Below are positions 37,823 to 45,273 of a stretch of 45,273 nucleotides of DNA, piece by piece (the stretch's first letter is position 1; the number at the start of each line of letters is the position of its first letter). The position numbers and the translations under genes were made by a program. The notes below the pieces were generated by a model. It was not told where the DNA came from. It worked only from the letters and a program-made list of their open reading frames with translations, and ran no database searches. The stretch is from Burkholderiaceae bacterium (GTDB lineage Bacteria > Pseudomonadota > Gammaproteobacteria > Burkholderiales > Burkholderiaceae_E): the NCBI GenBank assembly GCA_023384005.1, contig JAHDXY010000006.1, positions 1-45,273 of the forward strand, written 5' to 3'.

Positions 37823-37945
37823 TCAGGTTCCAGACGTTGTAAAAGACTCAAGGAATCATAAACTTAGGGGGCGATCTTCAGGTATTTTTTGATTTGTCGC
37901 CGCGAATGTGCGAAATTATAGGCAATCCACCGGATCGAGGTCGGT
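37823..37945. promoter_or_regulatory. Divergent promoter region, trxB / Crp-family gene
   Basis: On the plus strand TTGTCG (37894-37899), a 17-bp spacer and TATAGG (37917-37922) form a reasonable promoter for the Crp/Fnr gene. On the minus strand TATGAT (37860-37855) is a candidate -10 for trxB with no clear -35. Confidence 0.45.
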
Positions 37946-38620
37946 ATGGCGCACGAGGAAAACAAGGCATTCCTGCGGCGGGTTCCGCTGTTCTCGGGCT
38001 TGACCGAGTCGCAGCTGGACACGCTCGCGGCCGGAAGCGCGCGTCGCAGCTACCCGAAGGGTCGCACGGTCGTGTCCGAGGGCGAACCGTCGCAGTCGAT
38101 GTACATCCAGCTCGCCGGACGCGCCAAAGTGCAGCGCTCCGACTCCGAAGGCAAGGAGGTGATTCTCGCGGTGCTGGGCGCCGGTGAGTTCTTCGGCGAG
38201 ATGAGCCTGATCGACGATGCTCCGCGCTCGGCGAGCGTGATCACGCTCGAGCCCTGCGAGTTCATGGCGGTGAGCAAGGACGCGTTCAAGGCCATGCTGG
38301 TGCAAAGCCCCGAGGTGGCGATGAACGTGATGCGCGGCATCGTGCGCAGGCTGCGCGATGCGGACAAGAAGATCGAGACGCTCGCGCTGCTCGACGTGTA
38401 CGGCCGGGTCGCGCGTGTGTTGCTCGACTTCTCCGAGAACGTCGGCGGAGAGCGCATCGTGAAGAACAAGATGCCGCGCCAGGAAATCGCGAAGATGATC
38501 GGCGCGTCGCGCGAGATGGTCTCGCGCGTGATGAAGGGCCTCGAGACCGACGGCTACATCGTCGCGCTTCCCGAGGGCAAGTTGCAGCTTCGCGAGAAGC
38601 TCAGCTCCTATATCAGTTGA
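37946..38620 (+). CDS. Crp/Fnr-family transcriptional regulator
   Basis: This 224-residue protein has a cyclic-nucleotide-binding-like domain (~12-130; [38 protein letters not shown]), a dimerisation helix and a Crp-type helix-turn-helix ([24 protein letters not shown], ~172-196). There is no N-terminal Cys cluster for an Fnr iron-sulphur centre. The phosphate-binding cassette [14 protein letters not shown] is close to that of true CRP, so cAMP or another nucleotide could be the ligand. It lies 13 nt before ftsK, where E. coli has Lrp. Confidence 0.9.
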   Translation: MAHEENKAFLRRVPLFSGLTESQLDTLAAGSARRSYPKGRTVVSEGEPSQSMYIQLAGRAKVQRSDSEGKEVILAVLGAGEFFGEMSLIDDAPRSASVITLEPCEFMAVSKDAFKAMLVQSPEVAMNVMRGIVRRLRDADKKIETLALLDVYGRVARVLLDFSENVGGERIVKNKMPRQEIAKMIGASREMVSRVMKGLETDGYIVALPEGKLQLREKLSSYIS

Positions 38621-38633
38621 CGCCGGGTTCACT

Positions 38634-41003
38634 GTGAGCCGATCGGCGACCGCGGTCGCGGCGTCGGGTCGACGATCCGGCGCGGGCGGCTTCGCGCTGC
38701 CCGAGCGCGCGGCGGAATTGCTGCGCGAGGCGGGCTGGATCGCCAGGATCGCGCTCGGCGTATTCCTGCTGCTGATCCTCGTCACCTACGACCGGGCCGA
38801 TCCCGGCTGGTCACACGCGGTGCAGGTCGATCGGATCGTCAATGCCGGTGGCCGCGTCGGCGCCTGGTTCGCGGACCTGCTGCTCTACCTGTTCGGGCTG
38901 TCCTCGTACTTGCTCGTGATGCTTTGCCTCGCGAGCGTGGTGCGCGGCTACCGCAGGCTGCGCCCCAGACCGGCGCGCGATGCGCATGCCATCGATGTCG
39001 AACGTTTCGCCTGGGAGCGCTGGCTCGGCTTCGCGCTGCTGTTCATCGGCAGCGTTGCAGTCGAATCGTCGCGGATGTACGGAATGGGGGCGGCGCTGCC
39101 GCTCGCGCCCGGCGGAATCGTCGGCGAGCTGATCAGCACACCGCTGTTCGCAGGATTCGGCGCCACCGGCGGGACGCTCGCGCTGTTCGTCGCGATCGCC
39201 GCAGGCTTCAGCTTGTGGGCCGGGCAGTCGTGGCTCACGATCTTCGAGCACGTCGGCCTCGGAATCGAACTCGCGTGGCACGGCCTGGTACGCATCGCGT
39301 CGGCGCGACGCGACCGGCGCATCGGCGAAGTTGCCGCCACCGAACGCGAAGGGCAGGTGGTGGTCAAACGCCGGATCCTGGGCGACGACGCCGAGCGGGT
39401 GCGGATCGAGCCCGCGCTGGCGCGCATCGAACCCTCGCCGCGGGTCGCGGCCGAGGCGCAGGTTGCGCTGTTCTCCGATCTGCCGGCCGACACGCAATTG
39501 CCCCCGCTCGCCCTGCTCGACGCGCCCGCGCAGGCGCAGGAGACCGTTTCGCAGGAAACCCTCGAGTACACCTCGCGGCTGATCGAGAAGAAGCTCGCCG
39601 ATTTCAACGTCTCGGCGAACGTGATCGCCGCCTATCCCGGTCCGGTGATCACGCGCTACGAGATCGAACCGGCGACCGGCGTCAAGGGCAGCCAGGTCGT
39701 GAACCTCGCGAAAGATCTCGCGCGCGCTCTGTCGCTGGTGTCGATCCGCGTCGTCGAGACGATCCCCGGCAAGAGCCTGATGGGACTCGAGCTGCCCAAT
39801 GCGCGGCGCCAGACGGTGCGCCTGTCCGAGATCATCGGTTCGAAGGTGTACTCGGACGGCGCGTCGGCGCTCACGCTGGCGCTGGGCAAGGACATCGCCG
39901 GCAACCCGATGGTGGCCGACCTCGCGAAGATGCCGCACCTGCTCGTGGCCGGCACGACCGGATCGGGCAAGTCGGTGGGCATCAACGCGATGCTGCTTTC
40001 CTTGCTCTACAAGGCCGACCCTTCACGGGTCAGGATGATCATGATCGACCCGAAGATGCTCGAGATGAGCGTCTACGAGGGCATTCCCCACCTGCTCGCG
40101 CCGGTGGTCACCGACATGCGCCAGGCGGGCAACGCGCTGAACTGGTGCGTGGCGGAGATGGAGCGGCGCTACCGCCTGATGAGTCGACTCGGCGTGCGCA
40201 ATCTCTCCGGCTACAACGCAAGGATCGCCGACGGCGAGCGGCGCGAGAAGCCGGTCCCGAATCCCTTCTCGCTCACGCCCGATGCGCCCGAGCCGCTCGG
40301 GCGCCTGCCGCAGATCGTCGTGGTGATCGACGAACTCGCCGACCTGATGATGGTGGTGGGCAAGAAGGTCGAGGAGCTGGTCGCGCGCCTCGCGCAGAAG
40401 GCGCGCGCCGCAGGCATCCACCTGATCCTCGCGACGCAGCGACCCTCGGTGGACGTGATCACCGGACTGATCAAGGCGAACATCCCGACGCGAATCGCGT
40501 TCCAGGTGTCGTCGAAGATCGATTCGCGCACCATCCTCGACCAGATGGGCGCCGAGTCGCTGCTCGGCCAGGGCGACATGCTGTTCCTGCCGCCCGGACA
40601 CGGCATTCCGGTACGAATCCACGGTGCCTATGTCGCCGACGACGAGGTCCACCGCGTCGTCGGGCACTGGAAGTCGCTTGCCGAGCCGCAGTACGTCGAG
40701 GGCATCCTCGAGGGCGGGGTGCCGGAGGAAGCCGACACCGGAAGCGCGGTCGGCTTCGGCGGGCTGCAGCAGACGCTGGCCGAAGCAGGCGTCGAAGGTG
40801 AGTCCGATCCGCTGTACGACCAGTCGGTGGCGGTCGTGCTCAAGCACAAGCGCGCGTCGATATCTCTGGTGCAGCGCCACCTTCGCATCGGCTACAACCG
40901 GGCGGCGCGCCTGCTCGAGCAGATGGAGAAATCCGGGCTGGTCTCCGCGATGGCCAGCAACGGCAACCGCGACATCCTCGTGCCGAATCGGGACGAGGAC
41001 TGA
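38634..41003 (+). CDS. ftsK: DNA translocase FtsK
   Basis: This 789-residue divisome protein pumps chromosome ends apart at the septum. It has four N-terminal membrane helices (to ~residue 200), a short linker compared with the very long one in E. coli, the alpha/beta ATPase motor with Walker [13 protein letters not shown] (~440) and Walker [13 protein letters not shown] (~561), and a gamma winged-helix domain (~725-789; [22 protein letters not shown]) that reads polar DNA motifs. GTG 38634 is the start, 13 nt after the Crp-family gene. Confidence 0.96.
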   Translation: MSRSATAVAASGRRSGAGGFALPERAAELLREAGWIARIALGVFLLLILVTYDRADPGWSHAVQVDRIVNAGGRVGAWFADLLLYLFGLSSYLLVMLCLASVVRGYRRLRPRPARDAHAIDVERFAWERWLGFALLFIGSVAVESSRMYGMGAALPLAPGGIVGELISTPLFAGFGATGGTLALFVAIAAGFSLWAGQSWLTIFEHVGLGIELAWHGLVRIASARRDRRIGEVAATEREGQVVVKRRILGDDAERVRIEPALARIEPSPRVAAEAQVALFSDLPADTQLPPLALLDAPAQAQETVSQETLEYTSRLIEKKLADFNVSANVIAAYPGPVITRYEIEPATGVKGSQVVNLAKDLARALSLVSIRVVETIPGKSLMGLELPNARRQTVRLSEIIGSKVYSDGASALTLALGKDIAGNPMVADLAKMPHLLVAGTTGSGKSVGINAMLLSLLYKADPSRVRMIMIDPKMLEMSVYEGIPHLLAPVVTDMRQAGNALNWCVAEMERRYRLMSRLGVRNLSGYNARIADGERREKPVPNPFSLTPDAPEPLGRLPQIVVVIDELADLMMVVGKKVEELVARLAQKARAAGIHLILATQRPSVDVITGLIKANIPTRIAFQVSSKIDSRTILDQMGAESLLGQGDMLFLPPGHGIPVRIHGAYVADDEVHRVVGHWKSLAEPQYVEGILEGGVPEEADTGSAVGFGGLQQTLAEAGVEGESDPLYDQSVAVVLKHKRASISLVQRHLRIGYNRAARLLEQMEKSGLVSAMASNGNRDILVPNRDED

Positions 41004-41046
41004 GGCGAGGTCGTCCGCCGGGCGCGTTCGCGCGTTGAACGAGACG

Positions 41047-41069
41047 GCGGCGCCGATCCCCGGCGCCGC
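41047..41069 (+). other. GC-rich hairpin between ftsK and lolA
   Basis: GCGGCGCCG (41047-41055) and CGGCGCCGC (41061-41069) pair perfectly around a 5-nt loop. There is no T-tract, so it may be an attenuating or mRNA-stabilising structure rather than a full terminator. Confidence 0.35.
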
Positions 41070-41080
41070 GACTGCGTAGA

Positions 41081-41785
41081 ATGTCGCCAATGCGGAGCAT
41101 CGATCGGCCCCTGAAGGCGGGTGGGCGTGGCGCGGGATTCGCGCGCTTCGGCGCGCGCCTGCTCGCGTGTGTTCTCGCATGCGCCGTCGTCAGCGTGGGC
41201 GCCGCGAATCCGGCCTTCGCGCAGGCCTCGGGCGCGTTGGCGCAGCTCAAGCGCTTCGTCGCCGAGACGCGCTCGGCCCGCGGCGAGTTCACCCAGCGCA
41301 GCCAGCGCGGGCGCAGCGAGGCGGCAGACACCTCGAGCGGGCGCTTCGCGTTCGTGCGCCCGGGGCTGTTCCGCTGGGAGGTCTCCAAGCCTTTCGAGCA
41401 GCTGATGGTGGCCGACGGAGAACGGCTGTATTTCCTCGACCGCGACCTCAATCAGGTCACCGTACGCAAGCTCGCCGACTCGCTGGGCGCGAGTCCGGCG
41501 GCGATCCTTTTCGGATCGGACGATCTGGAGCGCAACTTCACGCTGCGCGACGCGGGCGAGCGCGACGCGCTGGCATGGCTGGAGGCACTACCGCGCGTCG
41601 CCGACGCAGGATTCGAGCGCATCCTGATCGGCTTTCGCGACAACGTTCCCGAGGCGATGGAGGTCAAGGATGCCTTCGGTCGAACGACGCGTTTCTCGTT
41701 TCGCGCGATCGAGCGCAACCCGTCGATCGATCCGGCGCAGTTTCGTTTCGTGGCCCCCGCCGGCGCCGACGTGATCCGGCAATGA
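41081..41785 (+). CDS. lolA: Outer-membrane lipoprotein carrier protein
   Basis: This ~234-residue periplasmic chaperone carries lipoproteins from LolCDE to LolB. It has a long N-terminal region and a signal peptide (LLACVLACAVVSVG, cleavage likely after NPAFA, about residue 49). The LolA fold follows, with AQLKRFVAETRSARGEFTQ, GRFAFVRPGLFRWEVSKPFEQ, RLYFLDRDLNQVTVRKL and PSIDPAQFRFVAPAGADVI. ATG 41090 is an alternative start. Its location after ftsK and before rarA matches the E. coli ftsK-lolA-rarA order, apart from the two inserted genes. Confidence 0.93.
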   Translation: MSPMRSIDRPLKAGGRGAGFARFGARLLACVLACAVVSVGAANPAFAQASGALAQLKRFVAETRSARGEFTQRSQRGRSEAADTSSGRFAFVRPGLFRWEVSKPFEQLMVADGERLYFLDRDLNQVTVRKLADSLGASPAAILFGSDDLERNFTLRDAGERDALAWLEALPRVADAGFERILIGFRDNVPEAMEVKDAFGRTTRFSFRAIERNPSIDPAQFRFVAPAGADVIRQ

Positions 41786-41789
41786 GACG

Positions 41790-42902
41790 ATGATCGCTGC
41801 GCCTGCCCGGGTCGGGGATGCGTTCGAGGCGATCGACACTCCGGCGCTGCTGGTCGATCTGGACGCCTTCGAGCGCAACGTCGCCGCGGCGCAGGCGCAC
41901 GTGAACGCCTGCGGCGCGCGCCTGCGCCCGCACGGCAAGGCGCACCGCTGTTCGACGATCGCGATGCTGCAGATCGCCGCCGGTGCCACGGGCGTGTGTT
42001 GCCAGAAGGTCGGCGAGGCCGAAGTCTTCGTCGCCGCAGGCATCGCAGACGTGCTCGTGACCAACGTCGTGGTTGGCGAGTCCAAGGCGCGCCGGCTCGC
42101 CGCACTGGGGCCGCGCGCGCGTGTCGCGGTCTGCGTCGACAGCCTGTTGCAGATCGAGCAGATCGCCAGCGCGGTGCGAGCGCTGGACACGCACCTGGAC
42201 CTCCTGATCGAGATCGACGTGGGAAATCGCCGCTGCGGCGTCGACTCGCCAGGCGAGGCCGTCGACCTCGCGCGCGCGATCGCCGCGCACGCGCCCTGGC
42301 TCTCGCTTCGCGGCCTGCAGGCCTATCACGGCAAGGCGCAGCATCTGCGCAGCACCGGCGAGCGTGCGGTCGCGATCGGCAAGGCCGCCGCGCAGGCCGC
42401 GCTGATCGCGTCGGCACTGCGCGCCGACGGGCACGAATGCGCCGAGGTCACCGGAGCCGGGACCGGAACCTACCCCTACGAGCTTGCTTCGGGCGTGTAC
42501 ACCGAGGTCCAGCCCGGCTCCTACGCACTGATGGACCTGGACTACGGCGCGAACCAGCGCGATCCTGATGCGCCCCCCACGACATATGCGCTGAGCCTGC
42601 TCGCGACGGTGATCACGGTGCGTTGCGGGCACGCGGTGCTCGACTGCGGGCACAAGAGCGTGGCGATCGACAGCGGCGCGCCGCGCGTCGAACTGGGCGG
42701 ATGGCGCGTGCGCGGGCTGTCCGACGAGCACACGGTGATCGAGAAGAGCGGCGAAGCCGAAGCGCTCGCCGTGGGGCAGAAAGTGCGGATGTTGCCCGGG
42801 CACTGCGACCCGACCGTGAACCTGCACGACTGGATCGTGGCGACGCGCGGCGAACGGGTCGAGGCGCTGTGGCCGGTCGACGCGCGTGGCGCGTCGTTCT
42901 GA
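41790..42902 (+). CDS. DSD1-type PLP enzyme (D-threonine aldolase / D-serine dehydratase-like)
   Basis: This 370-residue fold-type III PLP protein starts 4 nt after lolA. DTPALLVDLDAFERNV begins the alanine-racemase-like barrel; Lys50 in LRPHGKAHRC is the expected PLP lysine. DVGNRRCGV, GAGTGTYPYEL and the C-terminal LPGHCDPTVNLHD follow; that His-x-Cys pattern matches the metal site of D-threonine aldolases and eukaryotic-type D-serine dehydratases. The reaction is probably cleavage or dehydration of a D-3-hydroxy-amino acid; the exact one cannot be told. It lies directly before an MFS transporter. Confidence 0.88.
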   Translation: MIAAPARVGDAFEAIDTPALLVDLDAFERNVAAAQAHVNACGARLRPHGKAHRCSTIAMLQIAAGATGVCCQKVGEAEVFVAAGIADVLVTNVVVGESKARRLAALGPRARVAVCVDSLLQIEQIASAVRALDTHLDLLIEIDVGNRRCGVDSPGEAVDLARAIAAHAPWLSLRGLQAYHGKAQHLRSTGERAVAIGKAAAQAALIASALRADGHECAEVTGAGTGTYPYELASGVYTEVQPGSYALMDLDYGANQRDPDAPPTTYALSLLATVITVRCGHAVLDCGHKSVAIDSGAPRVELGGWRVRGLSDEHTVIEKSGEAEALAVGQKVRMLPGHCDPTVNLHDWIVATRGERVEALWPVDARGASF

Positions 42903-42912
42903 GCGCGACGAG

Positions 42913-44208
42913 ATGTCGCAACACTCGCAACGCTCGCAACGCCGACACGACACGCGCACGATCGTCGTCGTGGGCGTGGTGCACGGCACTTCGCACTTCG
43001 GGCAACTGCTGCTCGCACCTCTGTTTCCGTGGATTCGCGAGGCCTTCTCGCTCAGCTACGCTGAACTCGGCCTGCTGATGACGGTGTTCTTCTTCGCGTC
43101 GGGCGTGTTCCAGGCGGGGGCCGGCTTTCTCGTCGACCGCGTGGGCGCGGTGCGTGTGCTGCTCGGCGCGCTCGCACTGTACGCGGTCTGTGCGCTGGGC
43201 TTCGCGACGAGCACCGGTTACGCGGCGCTGCTCGTGTTCGCAGCGGTCGGCGGATTGGCGAACTCGCCGTTTCACCCGATCGACTTCTCGATCCTCAACG
43301 CAAGCGTCGCGCCGACCCGTCTTGGCCACGCCTACGCGGTGCACGGGGTGACCGGCAACCTCGGCTGGGCCGTCGCACCGCTCTTTCTCGTATCGATCGC
43401 GGCTACGCTGGGCTGGCGCTACGCGCTTGCGGCCTCGTCGCTGGTGTTCGTGGCGGTCTGGCTGCTCGCGTGGTTTCACCGCGACGAGCTCTCGGGCCGC
43501 GCACGCGCCGACGCGTCGCGCCCAGCGCCCGGGGAGGGGCACGATCCGCGCGCTTGCGCAGCGGCGCGTCCGGCCGCCAGCGTGCCGGTCCCCGGCGCAC
43601 AGGCTGCCTCGGGGTTCGCGTTCCTTCGCCTGCCGGCGGTGTGGATGAGCTTTGGTTTCTTCTTCGCCGCTGCGGGGGCGCTGTCTGGCGTGCAGAGCTT
43701 CGCGCCCGAGGCGGCGCGGCAGTTGCACGCGGTTCCGCTCGCGCTGGTCGCGGTGTGCCTGAGCGCGTACATGGTCGCCGGCGCGGGTGGGATGATCGTC
43801 GGCGGCTTCCTCGCGGCCGATCCGCGACGCGCCGAGCGGCTGATCACATTCGGCTTCGGTTCGGCCTCGGTATTGGCCGTTCTGGTCGGCGTGATGAGCT
43901 GGCCCGGCTGGATGGTGCCGGTGCTGTTCGCGCTGATCGGTTTCGGCACCGGCACGGCCGGTCCGTCGCGCGACCTGCTGGTGCGTCGCGCCGCGCCGCC
44001 GGGCGCCACTGGAAGGGTGTACGGAATGGTGTACTCGGGGCTGGACGCCGGAGCGGCGGTCGCTCCCGCGATGTTCGGGGCGCTGATGGATTCCGGGCAT
44101 CCCGGGGCGGTGTGGATCGGGATCGCCGCGTTCCAGGGGCTGATCATCCTCGCCGCCCTGCGAGTCGGTCGCGTCACGGCAGCGCGCGCGCCGGCCGCTG
44201 CGGGCTAA
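42913..44208 (+). CDS. MFS transporter
   Basis: This 431-residue protein has about 12 membrane helices split by a hydrophilic loop (~195-235, Ala/Pro/Arg rich). The first half contains FASGVFQAGAGFLVDRVGAVRVLLG, the MFS loop 2-3 signature region, and NSPFHPIDFSILNASV. It resembles the fosmidomycin-resistance/sugar-phosphate-type MFS branch. ATG 42913 is chosen over an upstream GTG at 42886. Substrate unknown; cotranscription with the PLP enzyme 10 nt upstream suggests an amino-acid-related compound. Confidence 0.87.
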   Translation: MSQHSQRSQRRHDTRTIVVVGVVHGTSHFGQLLLAPLFPWIREAFSLSYAELGLLMTVFFFASGVFQAGAGFLVDRVGAVRVLLGALALYAVCALGFATSTGYAALLVFAAVGGLANSPFHPIDFSILNASVAPTRLGHAYAVHGVTGNLGWAVAPLFLVSIAATLGWRYALAASSLVFVAVWLLAWFHRDELSGRARADASRPAPGEGHDPRACAAARPAASVPVPGAQAASGFAFLRLPAVWMSFGFFFAAAGALSGVQSFAPEAARQLHAVPLALVAVCLSAYMVAGAGGMIVGGFLAADPRRAERLITFGFGSASVLAVLVGVMSWPGWMVPVLFALIGFGTGTAGPSRDLLVRRAAPPGATGRVYGMVYSGLDAGAAVAPAMFGALMDSGHPGAVWIGIAAFQGLIILAALRVGRVTAARAPAAAG

Positions 44209-44242
44209 GCGAGCCATCGGCGCTCGGGCAAGCGGACGCGAC

Positions 44243-45273
44243 GTGGACCAGACTCCGCTCGCCGAGACGATGCGCCCGCACGCGCTCGACGAGGTGATCG
44301 GGCAGTCGCACCTGCTCGGGCCGGGCAAGCCGCTTCGCGTCGCGTTCGAAACCGGCCGCGCGCACTCGATGCTGCTGTGGGGGCCGCCCGGAGTGGGAAA
44401 GACCACGCTCGCGCGCCTGATGGCCGACGCGTTCGAGGCGCAGTTCATCGCGATCTCGGCGGTGCTGGGCGGCGTGCGCGAGATTCGCGAGGCGGTCGCC
44501 GCGGCCGGGATCGCGCGATCGCAGGGCCGCGCGACGATCCTGTTCGTCGACGAGGTGCATCGCTTCAACAAGGCGCAGCAGGATGCCTTCCTGCCGCATG
44601 TCGAGAGCGGATTGCTCACGTTCATCGGCGCCACCACCGAGAACCCGTCGTTCGAAGTCAACGGTGCGTTGCTGTCGCGCGCGCGCGTCTACGTGCTGCG
44701 TCCGCTCGCGGCCGACGACCTGCGCGAGCTCTTCGAGCGCGTCAGCGCGCGCTTCGGCGACGCCGCGCCCGCGTTCGACGACGAGGCGCGCGAGCGCCTG
44801 GTCGCTTCGGCCGATGGCGACGCGAGGCGGCTGTTCAATGCGATCGAGGTCGTCACGCAAGCAGCCGGCGCGCAGGGCCGCACGCGCGTCGATTCGGCCT
44901 TTCTGGAATCGGCTCTGAGCCAGGACCTGCGGCGCTTCGACAAGGCGGGCGACGCCTTCTACGACCAGATCTCGGCGCTGCACAAGACCGTGCGCGGCTC
45001 GCACCCCGACGCCGCCCTGTACTGGATGTGCCGGATGCTCGACGGCGGCGCGGACCCGCGCTATCTCGCCCGGCGCATCGTGCGCATGGCGAGCGAGGAA
45101 GTCGGCTTGGCCGATCCGCGCGCGCTGCGAATCGCGCTCGACGCGGCGGAGGTCTACGAACGGCTCGGTTCGCCCGAGGGCGAGCTCGCGCTCGCGCAGG
45201 CAGTGGTCTACCTCGCCTGCGCCGCGAAATCCAACGCCGCCTACGTCGCCTACAACGAGGCGCGCGAGTACGT
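44243..45273 (+). CDS. rarA: Replication-associated recombination protein A, 5' part (runs off right edge)
   Basis: Translation from GTG 44243 gives (M)DQTPLAETMRPHALDEVIG, then Walker A LLWGPPGVGKTTLARLM (~47-60), Walker B ILFVDEVHRFNKAQQDAF (~97-114), sensor 1 TFIGATTENPSFEVN, and LDGGADPRYLARRIVRMASEEVGLADP of the C-terminal tetramerisation region. This is the RarA/MgsA/Mgs1 AAA+ ATPase that acts at stalled replication forks. About 343 codons are present, roughly 80% of the usual length. It lies 34 nt after the MFS gene. Confidence 0.95.
   Translation, partial: MDQTPLAETMRPHALDEVIGQSHLLGPGKPLRVAFETGRAHSMLLWGPPGVGKTTLARLMADAFEAQFIAISAVLGGVREIREAVAAAGIARSQGRATILFVDEVHRFNKAQQDAFLPHVESGLLTFIGATTENPSFEVNGALLSRARVYVLRPLAADDLRELFERVSARFGDAAPAFDDEARERLVASADGDARRLFNAIEVVTQAAGAQGRTRVDSAFLESALSQDLRRFDKAGDAFYDQISALHKTVRGSHPDAALYWMCRMLDGGADPRYLARRIVRMASEEVGLADPRALRIALDAAEVYERLGSPEGELALAQAVVYLACAAKSNAAYVAYNEAREY

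Noticed and set aside
42613-44661. Long minus-strand frame opposite the MFS gene and rarA (682 codons)
   Set aside because: Antisense shadow of three convincing plus-strand genes, with no domain signal.

Overview
The window is a GC-rich chromosomal segment from a betaproteobacterium, probably Burkholderiales or a close relative. The evidence is a homodimeric-type pyruvate dehydrogenase E1, an E3 with its own lipoyl domain (as in Neisseria and Cupriavidus), a gene resembling the betaproteobacterial proteasome homologue BPH, several TRAP transporters, a short FtsK, and the argH / algZ-algR / hemC-hemD-hemX-hemY and trxB / regulator / ftsK / lolA / rarA neighbourhoods. No rRNA genes, intact insertion sequences or CRISPR arrays were seen. 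Most of the window is densely packed core genome; only the left edge looks acquired.

Left edge (1-1300): a partial AlpA-like excisionase/regulator gene and a 5'-truncated P4-type integrase lie just downstream of a tRNA-Arg(ACG) gene with a clear intrinsic terminator. This is the usual layout of a decayed island integrated at a tRNA 3' end. Positions 1.37-4.8 kb hold a FixJ/LuxR-type response regulator and a PAS sensor kinase. The kinase reading frame is cut by one in-frame TAA inside the extracytoplasmic domain.

Central carbon and transport block (5.0-18.9 kb): aceE-aceF-(BPH-like proteasome subunit)-lpd form one tight operon. The peptidase gene sits between E2 and E3 and its stop overlaps the lpd start. 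Two TRAP systems follow. One DctQ-DctM pair on the plus strand probably works with a TakP-like 2-oxoacid-binding protein encoded at 17.8-18.9 kb on the minus strand. A second complete DctP-DctQ-DctM set on the minus strand ends in a cyclase-family hydrolase. A working hypothesis is that the sensor pair, the TakP-type uptake system and pyruvate dehydrogenase together serve 2-oxoacid/pyruvate use.

Haem and regulation block (19.0-26.6 kb): argH diverges from algZ-algR, which run into hemC-hemD-hemX-hemY with overlapping or nearly touching genes. On the minus strand follow an SDR dehydrogenase plus aldehyde dehydrogenase pair (26.6-28.9 kb) and a COG3146-type GNAT/FemAB-like protein. The last starts head-to-head with nadE, with overlapping start codons.

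Right part (30.1-45.3 kb): nadE-glnB, a haem-dependent N-demethylase-like (DUF3445) protein, an HI0933-type flavoprotein, and a MocA-like/XdhC-like pair for molybdenum cofactor maturation whose client enzyme is not in the window. An Smr-domain protein converges on XdhC and follows trxB. A Crp/Fnr regulator, ftsK, lolA, a DSD1-type PLP enzyme, an MFS transporter and the 5' part of rarA complete the window.
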